Positions 1 to 8,018 of a DNA stretch of 64,000 nt are shown piece after piece; position 1 is the first letter of the stretch, and each line of letters begins with the position of its first letter. The DNA comes from Candidatus Gastranaerophilales bacterium (GTDB lineage Bacteria > Cyanobacteriota > Vampirovibrionia > Gastranaerophilales > Gastranaerophilaceae), in contig CALYDL010000001.1 in assembly GCA_944325145.1 (NCBI GenBank), positions 62,001 through 126,000 of the forward strand, in the 5' to 3' direction. Below the pieces are notes generated by a model, which was not told the origin of the DNA, made no database searches, and was given only the letters and a program-made list of their open reading frames with translations. Both the position numbers and the translations under genes were made by a program.

Positions 1-577
1 AAATAACGGGTTCTTCTTCTTTTTTTTCATTATTTTCAATCAAAGAAGAATCTTGAGAAAAAGTTTCTTCCTCTAATTTAGCGGAATTATCTTCAAAACC
101 GTTTGAAAAACTGTTATTTGAAATAGTTTCAGACTGGCTGCTAAATTCAAATTTTTTCTCTTCAAAATGCGGAAAACTTGAAATATCTGAATTTTGGCCG
201 GCAACATCTTCTTCTTTCGGCTCAACAAAATTACTTGAAGGTTGAACAAAAGGTTCAACTTTTTTATCAACAATTTCTTGAATTTCTTCTTTTTCTGTTT
301 GTTCTTCAGCTGCATAAGAAGATGTTTCAGGTTCTTTATTGTTTAAAATATCAGTAATGGTTTTAATTAAAAGTTCTTTTATATCGTTTGGAATTTGCTG
401 TTCTTCAACATAAGACAAAATTTGCCTTAAATCATCCAACAGTTGAAATTTGTAGCCGGTGTGGTATTTTTCGTGCAATTTGTGTGCACCCATTTGTAAT
501 AGTTGCATGTCATCTCTTTTAAGAGCAACATACAATCTTTTTACGGTCATATCTTCTGCTTCCGGGAATGGCGCCAT
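1..577 (-). CDS. Hypothetical protein downstream of pilT (C-terminus outside window)
   Basis: The frame is open from an ATG at 577 to the window edge, so at least 192 residues are seen and the C-terminus is missing. A strong AGGAG ribosome site lies 8 bases before the ATG. The first 65 or so residues look helical (MAPFPEAEDMTVKRLYVALK at the start). The rest is acidic, Ser/Glu/Asn-rich and probably disordered. No family recognised. It starts 18 bases after the pilT stop on the same strand, so it is probably co-transcribed and could be a type IV pilus accessory protein; that role rests only on position. Confidence 0.75.
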   Translation of the reverse strand, partial: MAPFPEAEDMTVKRLYVALKRDDMQLLQMGAHKLHEKYHTGYKFQLLDDLRQILSYVEEQQIPNDIKELLIKTITDILNNKEPETSSYAAEEQTEKEEIQEIVDKKVEPFVQPSSNFVEPKEEDVAGQNSDISSFPHFEEKKFEFSSQSETISNNSFSNGFEDNSAKLEEETFSQDSSLIENNEKKEEEPVI

Positions 578-595
578 AACAATTTCTCCTTATAC

Positions 596-1693
596 CTAAA
601 TTAAATTGCCGGATGAAGGGTCGTTTAACCCATGGTAAATGCCTCTCATCATTTGATAAAGTTCGGTTGGGTTGTCACTGTATTCAATTGCAGTTTCTTT
701 TTCAACCAAGTGAAGTTTGTATAAATTATAAATAGAAGAATTCATTGTACATAATGTAGAATTGTTTGAACGTGCAATTAATTGGTCAATATCGCTCATT
801 TTATCTTTTGCAATATAATCTGCAATTGCAGGCGTTGCAGACATTATTTCTAAAGCAGGAACAAGCCCGCCGCCGATTTTTGGCAGCAATTTTTGTGCAA
901 TTGTACCTTTAAGAGCAACAGAAAGCCTTTTTCTGATAAAATCTTTTTGGTCAGATTCAAATAAACCTACAATTCTGTTTATTGTTTGAGTTGCAGAATT
1001 AGTGTGAATTGTAGACAAAACAAAGTGGCCTGTTTCGGCTGCGGCAATTGCGGCTTCAACGGTTTCTTTATCTCTGATTTCACCAATTATGATAATGTCG
1101 GGGTCTTGTCTTAAGGCATATTTGATGCCTGACGGAAAATCAGGAACATCAATGCCTAAACCTCTTTGTGTAATTAAACAATTTTTGTCGGAATACAAAA
1201 ATTCAACAGGGTCTTCAATTGTAATAATATGTCTTCTTTGTGTTTTATTAATATTTTCAATCATAGATGCAATTGTTGTAGATTTACCGGAACCCGTTGC
1301 ACCCGTTATTAAAAGAATACCTGAATTGCATTCGGTAAATTGCTGAATTGAAGGCGGGAGCATTAACTGTTCAAATGTTGGAATGTCATATGGAATAAGC
1401 CTCATTGTAATTTTTGGCATTCCTAAATCTTTACAGTAATTAACCCTATACCTTGAAACGCCTTTTAGTTCATAGGTAAAATCAAGGTCGGTTGCATCTT
1501 TTAATTTATATTGAATATCTTTATGTAAAATTGTAGCCAAAATGCCGTCAAAATCTTCTTCTGTTAAAGCAGGGGTATCAAGCCTTTGAATTTCGCCTGA
1601 AATCCTTAAAGAAGGCTGTTTGCCAAGCATTAAGTGAACATCTGACGCTTTTATTTTAGAAATTTTTGCTAAAAAATTGTTAATCTCAAACAT
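596..1693 (-). CDS. pilT: Twitching motility ATPase PilT-like
   Basis: Hexameric secretion ATPase of the PilT/PilU family, which powers type IV pilus retraction from the cytoplasmic face of the inner membrane. The 365 residues show the N-terminal PAS-like domain, Walker A GATGSGKST at residues 131-139, the Asp box IITIEDPVEF, the Walker B region IIIIGEIRD and the His box GHFVLSTIHT. Length fits the family. The C-terminal AIRNLIRE motif typical of PilT is degenerate here (PAIADYIAKDKMSDIDQLIA), so a PilU-like or specialised paralogue is possible. No other pilus gene is in the window except the following partial gene and perhaps the small pilin-like gene at 12252. Confidence 0.93.
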   Translation of the reverse strand: MFEINNFLAKISKIKASDVHLMLGKQPSLRISGEIQRLDTPALTEEDFDGILATILHKDIQYKLKDATDLDFTYELKGVSRYRVNYCKDLGMPKITMRLIPYDIPTFEQLMLPPSIQQFTECNSGILLITGATGSGKSTTIASMIENINKTQRRHIITIEDPVEFLYSDKNCLITQRGLGIDVPDFPSGIKYALRQDPDIIIIGEIRDKETVEAAIAAAETGHFVLSTIHTNSATQTINRIVGLFESDQKDFIRKRLSVALKGTIAQKLLPKIGGGLVPALEIMSATPAIADYIAKDKMSDIDQLIARSNNSTLCTMNSSIYNLYKLHLVEKETAIEYSDNPTELYQMMRGIYHGLNDPSSGNLI

Positions 1694-1903
1694 AAAATAA
1701 AATACTAATCCTCAAATAAACATAGTTAATACACAATTATATAATAACTTATTAAGAAAAAGCAGGCATTTTTTGTTACAAACTTATTATTAAAATATTA
1801 AGAAATGTTAATTAAATTCAAAACCGAAAGCAATTTATGAAAAATTAAAGTTTTTATTAAATTGTAAGGTTAGTATTAGAAAGTATTTCGGAAGGAAGTT
1901 TTT

Positions 1904-2656
1904 ATGGGACTAGCAACAATTAACAGCCAATACACAGGCTTAAACGGTTTATCCGGTTATGGTTCAACTTATTTTACAGGCGGCGGCCTTTATTCTGATT
2001 CTTATGTTGAAAACGCAAAATCAAGCATTGCAAACGGATATGAATTAAGCGCAACATCAAATTCATATTCAAACAAAAACTCTGTTTCATCTTCAAGCTT
2101 TGCTCAACAATGCCAAGCAATAGAATATCTGCTTCAACAAGGAAGAACAGATGATGCAATGGCAAAATACAATGATTTGTATGAAGATATGGCTTCTAAT
2201 TCTTATTATGAAGGCTATACTGAAAACGAAATTAAAACCTTATTGCAAGAAAAATATATGACAGCAACAGGCACAACCCTTGTAAATGATATTACAACAA
2301 ATTCAGCATCTGCCTTTACAAGCGGGCTTGAAAGCTCAATTCCTGTTGTAGGTTTATTATTCAATCAAAATTCATCAGATGATTTTGTAGCTAAAGCAAC
2401 AGGCACAGAAACATCCGGCTGGTCTGAAGTTAAAAAAGGCGCAGGCTTAACTGCAGGTGTAGGCTTAAGTGCAGCAGCAGGTGCAGGGTTAAAAATAGGC
2501 GCAAGCGCACTTAAAAACCTTAAAGCAGGCTCATCAATAACAGAAGCGATTTCAAAAGCAACAACAGGAAAAGGCAAAATAGTTGCAGCATGCATTGCAG
2601 GCGGCGCAGCACTTTTAACCTATATTGGCGGCAAGCTTTTCAAATCAGACAACTAA
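1904..2656 (+). CDS. Orphan protein with C-terminal hydrophobic glycine-rich segments
   Basis: A 250-residue protein with no recognised family. The first 65 residues are rich in Gly, Ser, Tyr and Asn. Residues about 67-130 look helical (AQQCQAIEYLLQQGRTDDAM, resembling one TPR-like hairpin). The C-terminal third holds two Ala/Gly-rich hydrophobic stretches, one around 180-200 and a final membrane-like segment ending GGKLFKSDN. There is no cleavable signal peptide. The ATG has a good ribosome site (GGAAGGAAG, about 5 bases upstream). It stands alone and is followed by a strong terminator. Perhaps a lineage-specific membrane-associated or secreted protein; function unknown. Confidence 0.75.
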   Translation: MGLATINSQYTGLNGLSGYGSTYFTGGGLYSDSYVENAKSSIANGYELSATSNSYSNKNSVSSSSFAQQCQAIEYLLQQGRTDDAMAKYNDLYEDMASNSYYEGYTENEIKTLLQEKYMTATGTTLVNDITTNSASAFTSGLESSIPVVGLLFNQNSSDDFVAKATGTETSGWSEVKKGAGLTAGVGLSAAAGAGLKIGASALKNLKAGSSITEAISKATTGKGKIVAACIAGGAALLTYIGGKLFKSDN

Positions 2657-2686
2657 AAACTATCCGAAAATAAATACTAATCTTAT

Positions 2687-2716
2687 AAAAGGCGCAAAAT
2701 GTTTTTGCGCCTTTTT
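2687..2716 (+). terminator. Rho-independent terminator
   Basis: AAAAGGCGCAAAA and TTTTTGCGCCTTTTT form a GC-centred hairpin followed by a T run, 30 bases after the orphan gene stop. It ends just before the metX promoter. Confidence 0.88.
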
Positions 2717-2728
2717 CATTTAATGTGA

Positions 2729-2734
2729 TAAAAT
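2729..2734 (+). promoter_or_regulatory. -10 element of metX, probable leaderless start
   Basis: TAAAAT preceded by TGTGA (extended -10 like) ends 8 bases before the ATG at 2743. No Shine-Dalgarno sequence fits between them. The same layout precedes rlmN, where TAAAAT also lies 8 bases before an ATG reached through the sequence AGAT. Confidence 0.6.
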
Positions 2735-2742
2735 TCAAAGAT

Positions 2743-3849
2743 ATGGAAAATATCGGAATTGTAAAAACGGAATATTTTGATTTAAATAAAACACTTGAAC
2801 TTGAAAGCGGCAAAAGCCTTCCAAAAGTAACTGTTGCTTATGAAACCTATGGCAAATTAAACGAAAAAGGCGACAATGCAATTTTAATTTGTCATGCCTT
2901 AACAGGTGATGCTCACGCTGCGGGCAAAAACAATGAAGATGACAAAAAACCGGGCTGGTGGGATACCATGATTGGCCCAAATAAAGCCTTTGACACAAAC
3001 AAATTTTTTGTAATCTGCTCAAACGTTTTAGGCGGCTGTAAAGGAACAACGGGGCCATCTTCAATTAACCCTGAAACAGGAAAAGAATATGGGCATTCGT
3101 TTCCCGTTATAACTGTTGAAGATATGGTTAAAGTTCAATATGAACTCATAAACCACCTTGGCGTTAAAAAATTAACGGCAGTAGGCGGCTCTATGGGGGG
3201 CATGCAAGCTATTGAATGGTCTATAAGATACCCTGAGCTCGTAAAATCGGTTATTATTATTGCAGCAGCAGCAAGGCTTTCTGCTCAAGGAATTGCATTC
3301 AACGCAGTTGGCAGAAACGCAATTTTATCTGACCCAGATTTCAATAATGGCGATTATTACGACAAAAAACACCCTGAAACCGGCTTATCTATTGCAAGAA
3401 TGATTGGCCACATTACATATTTGTCGGAAAAATCAATGCACAAAAAATTCGGCAGAAATTTTAAAGATAAACCTATTTTTGATTTTGGTGTTGATTTTGA
3501 AGTTGAATCATATCTTGATCATCAGGGAAGAATTTTTGTAGACAGGTTTGATGCAAACAGCTATCTTTATATTACAAAAGCCGTTGATTATTACGACCCT
3601 ATTTCAAAATATGGAAGTTTAGAAAACGCTTTTTCAAACACAAATGCAAAATTTTTAGTTATTTCATTTACAACAGATTGGCTTTTTTCAACCGCACAAG
3701 CCAAAGAAATTGTAAATGCTTTAATTAAAAAAGATAAAAATGTTTCATTTATTGAAATTGAAAGCCCATGCGGGCATGACGCATTTTTATTGGAATTTGA
3801 TAAACAAACAAGAATTGTAAAAGCATTTTTAACGGAAAATGAGGAATAA
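2743..3849 (+). CDS. metX: Homoserine O-acetyltransferase
   Basis: Transfers an acyl group, normally acetyl from acetyl-CoA, to homoserine in methionine biosynthesis. It is an alpha/beta-hydrolase-fold enzyme of 368 residues. The nucleophile elbow GGSMGGM puts the catalytic Ser near residue 150, the Asp is probably in TTDWLFS and the His is in CGHDAF near residue 345. The family signatures GPSSINPETGKEYG and HALTGDAH are present. A GTG at 2725 would add six residues but overlaps the predicted -10 region and has no ribosome site, so the ATG at 2743 is preferred. metW follows by two bases, the usual metXW arrangement. Acetyl versus succinyl specificity cannot be settled by eye. Confidence 0.93.
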   Translation: MENIGIVKTEYFDLNKTLELESGKSLPKVTVAYETYGKLNEKGDNAILICHALTGDAHAAGKNNEDDKKPGWWDTMIGPNKAFDTNKFFVICSNVLGGCKGTTGPSSINPETGKEYGHSFPVITVEDMVKVQYELINHLGVKKLTAVGGSMGGMQAIEWSIRYPELVKSVIIIAAAARLSAQGIAFNAVGRNAILSDPDFNNGDYYDKKHPETGLSIARMIGHITYLSEKSMHKKFGRNFKDKPIFDFGVDFEVESYLDHQGRIFVDRFDANSYLYITKAVDYYDPISKYGSLENAFSNTNAKFLVISFTTDWLFSTAQAKEIVNALIKKDKNVSFIEIESPCGHDAFLLEFDKQTRIVKAFLTENEE

Positions 3850-3851
3850 TT

Positions 3852-4448
3852 TTGGGAAAAACACTAAACTATTCACAAATAACAAAACTTGTGCCGAAAG
3901 GGGCTAAAATCTTAGATTTAGGCTGCGGTGACGGCTACCTTTTTAAAAAACTTGCAGTTGAAAAAAAGGTAACGGGCGTTGGTATTGAAATTAATGAAGA
4001 TGAAGCTATTAAAGCAATTGAAAGGGGCTTATCAATAATTCAAGGCGATATAGATAAAGGCCTGAAACAATTTTTTGATAAAAGCTTTGATTATGCAATT
4101 TTAAACCAAACCGTTCAATCAACAGACAGGCCGGATTATGTTATAGAAGAAATGCTAAGAGTTTCAAAATGTGCAATTGTATCATTCCCAAATTTTGCCT
4201 ATTGGAGAGTAAGATTTTATCTTTTCTTTAAAGGAAAAATGCCAAAATCAAAAGCGCTTCCTTATGAATGGTATAACACACCAAACATTCACTTAAACAC
4301 AATTAAAGATTTTTATGAATTTTGCAAAAAAAGAGATATAAAAATTTTAGAAGCCGTATATTTAGCCAAAAACAAAGCAAGAAAGAAAATATTTAAACCT
4401 CTTGCAAACTTTTTTAGTGAAGAAGCAATTTTTGTAATTTCAAAATAA
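3852..4448 (+). CDS. metW: Methionine biosynthesis protein MetW
   Basis: SAM-methyltransferase-fold protein of 198 residues that partners MetX in many bacteria. The nucleotide-binding loop ILDLGCGDGYLFKKL is at residues 20-34, and the MetW hallmarks QTVQST, SFPNFAYWRVR and LPYEWYNTPNIH follow. The start is TTG at 3852, supported by GAGGAA seven bases upstream that overlaps the metX stop region, so translation is probably coupled. The exact biochemical role of MetW is less settled than that of MetX; it is thought to stimulate or stabilise MetX. Confidence 0.92.
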   Translation: MGKTLNYSQITKLVPKGAKILDLGCGDGYLFKKLAVEKKVTGVGIEINEDEAIKAIERGLSIIQGDIDKGLKQFFDKSFDYAILNQTVQSTDRPDYVIEEMLRVSKCAIVSFPNFAYWRVRFYLFFKGKMPKSKALPYEWYNTPNIHLNTIKDFYEFCKKRDIKILEAVYLAKNKARKKIFKPLANFFSEEAIFVISK

Positions 4449-4640
4449 TTATTTTTTATTCAAATCTTTCGCTTTTTTAACTAAACCGCATTTTATGCAG
4501 GCAAAAACTTTTTTAGTTGAATCAACGGGCAAAAACGTGTGCTCGCAATTTTGATAATCATCTGAAAAATCTTTTTCAATTTTCTTTTCAGGGTTTTTAA
4601 TTTTGTTTATAATGGTAGAAATTAATTCAAAGATATACAT
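4449..4640 (-). CDS. Small Cys/His-containing (zinc-ribbon-like) protein
   Basis: A 63-residue protein with a possible metal site: Cys-Glu-His at residues 32-34 and CIKC at 48-51, separated by a short beta-like stretch (FLPVDSTKKVFACIKCG). The N-terminal 20 residues are amphipathic or hydrophobic (MYIFELISTIINKIK). It ends one base after metW on the opposite strand. The ATG lies six bases after a -10 TATAAT in a 23-bp gap shared with the divergent gene at 4664. Function unknown. Confidence 0.65.
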   Translation of the reverse strand: MYIFELISTIINKIKNPEKKIEKDFSDDYQNCEHTFLPVDSTKKVFACIKCGLVKKAKDLNKK

Positions 4641-4663
4641 ATTTTAATTATAATAAAATTATT
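4641..4663. promoter_or_regulatory. Symmetric divergent promoter, leaderless on at least one side
   Basis: The whole 23-bp gap between two divergent ATGs contains ATTATAAT (4647-4654). This reads as TATAAT on both strands, the two hexamers sharing the central TATA. Minus strand: TATAAT, then 6 bases, then ATG 4640. Plus strand: TATAAT (4649-4654), then 9 bases, then ATG 4664. There is no room for a ribosome site on the minus strand. Confidence 0.6.
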
Positions 4664-5473
4664 ATGAAAAATAAAATCGAAAAATTTATATCATCAACAG
4701 TTGAATTCCATGATATTTTTAAGGCCGTTGAAGTTGCAAACGAACTTAATATGGGCTTAGAAATCAGCAGGTTTGGCAAATTAAAAGATTTAGACGAATA
4801 TTTTGATGACACATTAAACCGCTATGAAGATGCAATTAAAGATTTAGAAGGCCCCCTAACACTCCATGGCTTTTTTTCAAACCTTTGCCCCACATCAAAA
4901 GACAAAGGAATAAGAGATGTTTCAATTAAAAGGTATTATCAAAGTTTAGAAATTGCTTCAAGGCTTGGGGCAAAAACAGTTGTTTTTCACACTTGTTTTA
5001 ATAATTTATTAAAACAACAGGTATATAGGGAAAATTTCTTTGTAAGTTCGGTTGAATTTTATAATGAAATTATTCCATATTTTGAAGAAAGAAAAATTAC
5101 GGCAACAATTGAAAATGTTCATGAGCCAAACGGGGAATTAATAAGAAATATAATAGCCGCTGTTAATTCACCCTACTTAAAAGCAACAATTGATATAGGC
5201 CACCTTAATTTGCATTCTTTAGTTCCTGCACGTGATTGGATTAAAGATTACGGCATAATGCTTCACCATATGCACTTTCACAACAACTTTGGCGATGAAG
5301 ATGCCCATGGTTCTTTAAAAAAAGGAACAATGGATGTTAAAAAAGTTCTTTTAAGTTTAAAAGAAATGCAAATTTATCCTCAAATAACTTTTGAAATTTT
5401 TGATAAAGAAGAATTAATTGAAAGTATTCAATATCTTGAAGAACTTCAAAATGAAATTGAATATGGAATTTAA
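4664..5473 (+). CDS. Xylose isomerase-like TIM-barrel protein
   Basis: A 269-residue protein of the sugar phosphate isomerase/epimerase and endonuclease IV superfamily (AP endonuclease 2 fold). Probable metal ligands follow the family order: His68 (LTLHGF), His109 (VVFHT), Glu150 (ATIEN), Asp177 and His180 (IDIGH), His204/206 (HMHFH), His215 (DAHG) and Glu244 (TFEIF). Substrate unknown; the two zinc dehydrogenases at 12.4-14.5 kb could in principle act with such an enzyme but are not adjacent. Its stop overlaps the convergent crcB stop. Confidence 0.82.
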   Translation: MKNKIEKFISSTVEFHDIFKAVEVANELNMGLEISRFGKLKDLDEYFDDTLNRYEDAIKDLEGPLTLHGFFSNLCPTSKDKGIRDVSIKRYYQSLEIASRLGAKTVVFHTCFNNLLKQQVYRENFFVSSVEFYNEIIPYFEERKITATIENVHEPNGELIRNIIAAVNSPYLKATIDIGHLNLHSLVPARDWIKDYGIMLHHMHFHNNFGDEDAHGSLKKGTMDVKKVLLSLKEMQIYPQITFEIFDKEELIESIQYLEELQNEIEYGI

Positions 5474-5841
5474 TTTTTAAAAATTAAAAATGCCAAATAT
5501 TGCCCCAAAATAACACCAAGAAGGCAAAATAAGCCGCTAAGAAAAATATACATTCCGCCTTCAAAGTAGTGTTTATTTTGAAATAACATAACAGCTTCAA
5601 GAGAAAAAGTTGAAAATGTTGTAAAACCGCCTAAAAAACCTGTTTTTAAAAGCAATAAAAAATGGGAAGAAACACCCCTTTTAAGTGCAATTGCGGCAAC
5701 AAACCCAATTAAAACACACCCTAATAAATTAACTAAAAAAGTTGCAACGGGAAAAACTCCTTCAAATGTAATTTTTCCTGCTAAGTGTCTAAATATGGCG
5801 CCAATGGCACCCCCTATACCAACAAGTAAAATTTCTGTCAT
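5470..5841 (-). CDS. crcB: Fluoride ion channel FluC/CrcB
   Basis: A 123-residue protein with four predicted membrane helices. The family signature GGFTTFSTFSLE is at residues 71-82, a conserved Asn occurs in FLVNLLG (residue 38), and GGAIGAIFRHL lies in the first helix. It exports fluoride as a dual-topology dimer in the inner membrane. It is the last of three overlapping minus-strand genes; its ATG overlaps the preceding stop by 4 bases. No fluoride riboswitch is recognisable, and the upstream genes leave no leader for one. Confidence 0.93.
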   Translation of the reverse strand: MTEILLVGIGGAIGAIFRHLAGKITFEGVFPVATFLVNLLGCVLIGFVAAIALKRGVSSHFLLLLKTGFLGGFTTFSTFSLEAVMLFQNKHYFEGGMYIFLSGLFCLLGVILGQYLAFLIFKN

Positions 5842-6356
5842 TTTTTAAATCTTTCCCAAAATTTAAGTTTATCTATTCTTTCTTGTTTTTTGGCTCTTTC
5901 GGCCCTTTCCATTAAAACTTTATCTTTATGTTCATTTTCAGCTATCATTTTTTGAATTTTGTAATCTTGTTCTCTTGTTAAAATGTTTCTATATCTTATT
6001 TTATAATAATTTTTCTTTTGATTTATTTTCCTTAAAGCCTCATTATATTCAGCCTGCCTTTGTTCAATATCAAGGTTTAATTTTTTCTTGCACTCAAAAT
6101 CAAAAGTTTTACATTGAAGAGAATTTAAAAGCTCTAACCCCCTTTCTTTAGATTCAATATCTAAAGTTAAAGGTTTTAAAACAAAATTTTCTTCATTTCT
6201 TATTCTTAAAACTTTTTCTCTTTGTTCAGCCGACAAATCAACCATTTCAAGATAATCGGAATATTCATTTCTTTTAATTCCAGCTTTTAAGTTTTCAGCA
6301 TTAGCAAAAGAAAAAGCTAAAAATATAAAAATTACCGAAACAAGAATTTTTTTCAT
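5838..6356 (-). CDS. Periplasmic helical protein with signal peptide
   Basis: 172 residues. A clear type I signal peptide (MKKILVSVIFIFLAFSFANA) is cleaved after Ala-Asn-Ala at residue 20. The mature part is highly charged and alpha-helical, with one Cys pair (LQCKTFDFECKKK) that could form a disulphide. DLSAEQREKVLRIRNE resembles the LTxxQ-type helix of Spy/CpxP-like periplasmic proteins, but the match is loose. Its start overlaps the stop of the upstream membrane protein by four bases. Role unknown, perhaps envelope stress or assembly. Confidence 0.75.
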   Translation of the reverse strand: MKKILVSVIFIFLAFSFANAENLKAGIKRNEYSDYLEMVDLSAEQREKVLRIRNEENFVLKPLTLDIESKERGLELLNSLQCKTFDFECKKKLNLDIEQRQAEYNEALRKINQKKNYYKIRYRNILTREQDYKIQKMIAENEHKDKVLMERAERAKKQERIDKLKFWERFKK

Positions 6357-7924
6357 TTTTTAAGCCAATCAATTTGAGTATTCCATAGAATTTTTTTATA
6401 AAATTCAGGCTCATCCGTTGGAATTCTGGCCGGTTTTTTCATTCTATGGTAAACTTCTTTCCTTATAAATAAGGCAAATGTTCTTGATTCTAAAACCAAA
6501 TAATAATCAGGATGATGCTTTAGATTTTCGTATAAGTTGTAGTGTTTATAAGGAATAATAATGTCATGGTGAACAGAATTTAAAGCTTCCTTCCAGCCAA
6601 CACCGCCCAAAGTAATTAACCTGACATGTTCATCATTTAAATAAGGGCTGTAAACTTCTTCATATCTGCCATCTTGCAAGATAAAATTATTCGGATAAAG
6701 CTTATATGAAGCATAGCTGCCACATTCAAAAGGAACAAAAACATTTCCTTTAACATTATTTTCAATTAAATATTCAATTTCAGACAAAGGAAAAATTGAA
6801 TGGAAATTGCCATATTTTAAGTCACGAACGGTTATATTCAAGAAAAATACAAATAATACAATATAAAAAAGAATTAGTTCTTTCATTTTGTTATATTTTG
6901 GCGCAAGTTTTTTGTTAAATATCGAATAAAAATCATCATAACAAAATGGAACCAAAATAAAGATGAAATATGAAATAAACCTGATGGATTTCATGGTTAA
7001 AAGGAACATAACAAAAACAAGAACAGCTTTTGTTTTATCCATATTATTCCAAATTTCTTTTAATTTGTTTAATTTGCCGCAAGCTTTTGTTTGAAGCCAA
7101 GTTTTATAGAATCTGTAAACAGAAAGCCCCATAAAAAATAAAAGAACAATTTTAAATTTAATAAATTTAGCCATAAAATAAGAACCAAATGGCGGCTGCC
7201 ATTCAACAATGTTTGGCCTGTTCATGGTTGTTGCTTTAACCAAAAATGTCACATATTCAACGCCATAAGGGTTTATAAACATAACTAAAAATGAAGCTAT
7301 GAAAAGATAAATATAAGGCAAAAATGGTTTCTTTCTTAAAAATTCGCCTATAATATAAAGCCCTGTTATGCCAAGCCCCATAAAACAGCCGCCATGCATA
7401 TTTGACCAAACAATCATTAATAATGGCAGCACCCACATTATTCTGTAATTCTTTTCTAATCTTGCTTTTTCCATTACATAAAGCCAAATTGCAAAGAACA
7501 TAAATGTAAAATGGTGACACCTTAGTGAAAACACAAGGTTAGAAATTGGCTGCAGCGCAAAGAAAAAGAACAAAAAGTTAAAAATGGGAAATTCTTTATC
7601 GGGGGTTAAATTTTTTCTCCTTAGCTGAATAATCAAAACAAAGAAAACAAATGTTACAAACAAGCAAATTGCTTTTAAAACCTGCAAACCAACATCTTGA
7701 AAATGGTCTTGCACAAAATAAAAAACAATGCTTGAACCCCACTCATGGTCCCACCAAGGGTGAGTTTTTGAATATGAAAGAAAATCATATTTTAAAATAT
7801 CGCCGGTTTGAAAAAAGGTTTTGCCGACAATTAATCTTGCAAAAAAGTCGTAATCCACATAATCCATGCAGCTTCCAACCAAAAATAAATATAAAAACAG
7901 CGTTATAAAAAAGATAATTAGCAT
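6353..7924 (-). CDS. Polytopic membrane protein, GT-C glycosyltransferase-like
   Basis: 523 residues with about 10-12 predicted membrane helices. After the first helix a periplasmic loop reads DYDFFARLIVGKTFF then YSKTHPWWDHEWGSS (Asp59-His60-Glu61-Trp62). This layout is typical of GT-C-fold proteins related to dolichyl-phosphate-mannose mannosyltransferases, where acidic residues of the first loop are catalytic. The substrate is probably a polyprenyl-phosphate sugar, by family analogy only. The ATG has a GGGGAG ribosome site. It leads the crcB operon and is unlike the four tandem GT-C-like proteins at 47-55 kb in sequence. Confidence 0.65.
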   Translation of the reverse strand: MLIIFFITLFLYLFLVGSCMDYVDYDFFARLIVGKTFFQTGDILKYDFLSYSKTHPWWDHEWGSSIVFYFVQDHFQDVGLQVLKAICLFVTFVFFVLIIQLRRKNLTPDKEFPIFNFLFFFFALQPISNLVFSLRCHHFTFMFFAIWLYVMEKARLEKNYRIMWVLPLLMIVWSNMHGGCFMGLGITGLYIIGEFLRKKPFLPYIYLFIASFLVMFINPYGVEYVTFLVKATTMNRPNIVEWQPPFGSYFMAKFIKFKIVLLFFMGLSVYRFYKTWLQTKACGKLNKLKEIWNNMDKTKAVLVFVMFLLTMKSIRFISYFIFILVPFCYDDFYSIFNKKLAPKYNKMKELILFYIVLFVFFLNITVRDLKYGNFHSIFPLSEIEYLIENNVKGNVFVPFECGSYASYKLYPNNFILQDGRYEEVYSPYLNDEHVRLITLGGVGWKEALNSVHHDIIIPYKHYNLYENLKHHPDYYLVLESRTFALFIRKEVYHRMKKPARIPTDEPEFYKKILWNTQIDWLKK

Positions 7925-8018
7925 ATTCTACTCCCCGTTTAAGAAGGATTATAACAAAAAATTATTCATCTGTGCATTTTTTTGTTATCATAATAAAAGT
8001 TAGAGGTGGAAATTAAAA

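Noticed and set aside
73-315. 80-codon minus-strand frame near the left edge
   Set aside because: It is out of frame with the pilT-linked gene that spans the region and has no start signal; its Lys/Leu-rich sequence is typical of a shadow.
2725-2742. GTG start for metX at 2725
   Set aside because: It overlaps the predicted -10 region and has no Shine-Dalgarno sequence; the ATG at 2743 matches the layout seen at rlmN.
5842-7950. A fluoride riboswitch before crcB
   Set aside because: crcB overlaps the upstream gene by four bases and no riboswitch-like leader is visible before the first gene of the operon.
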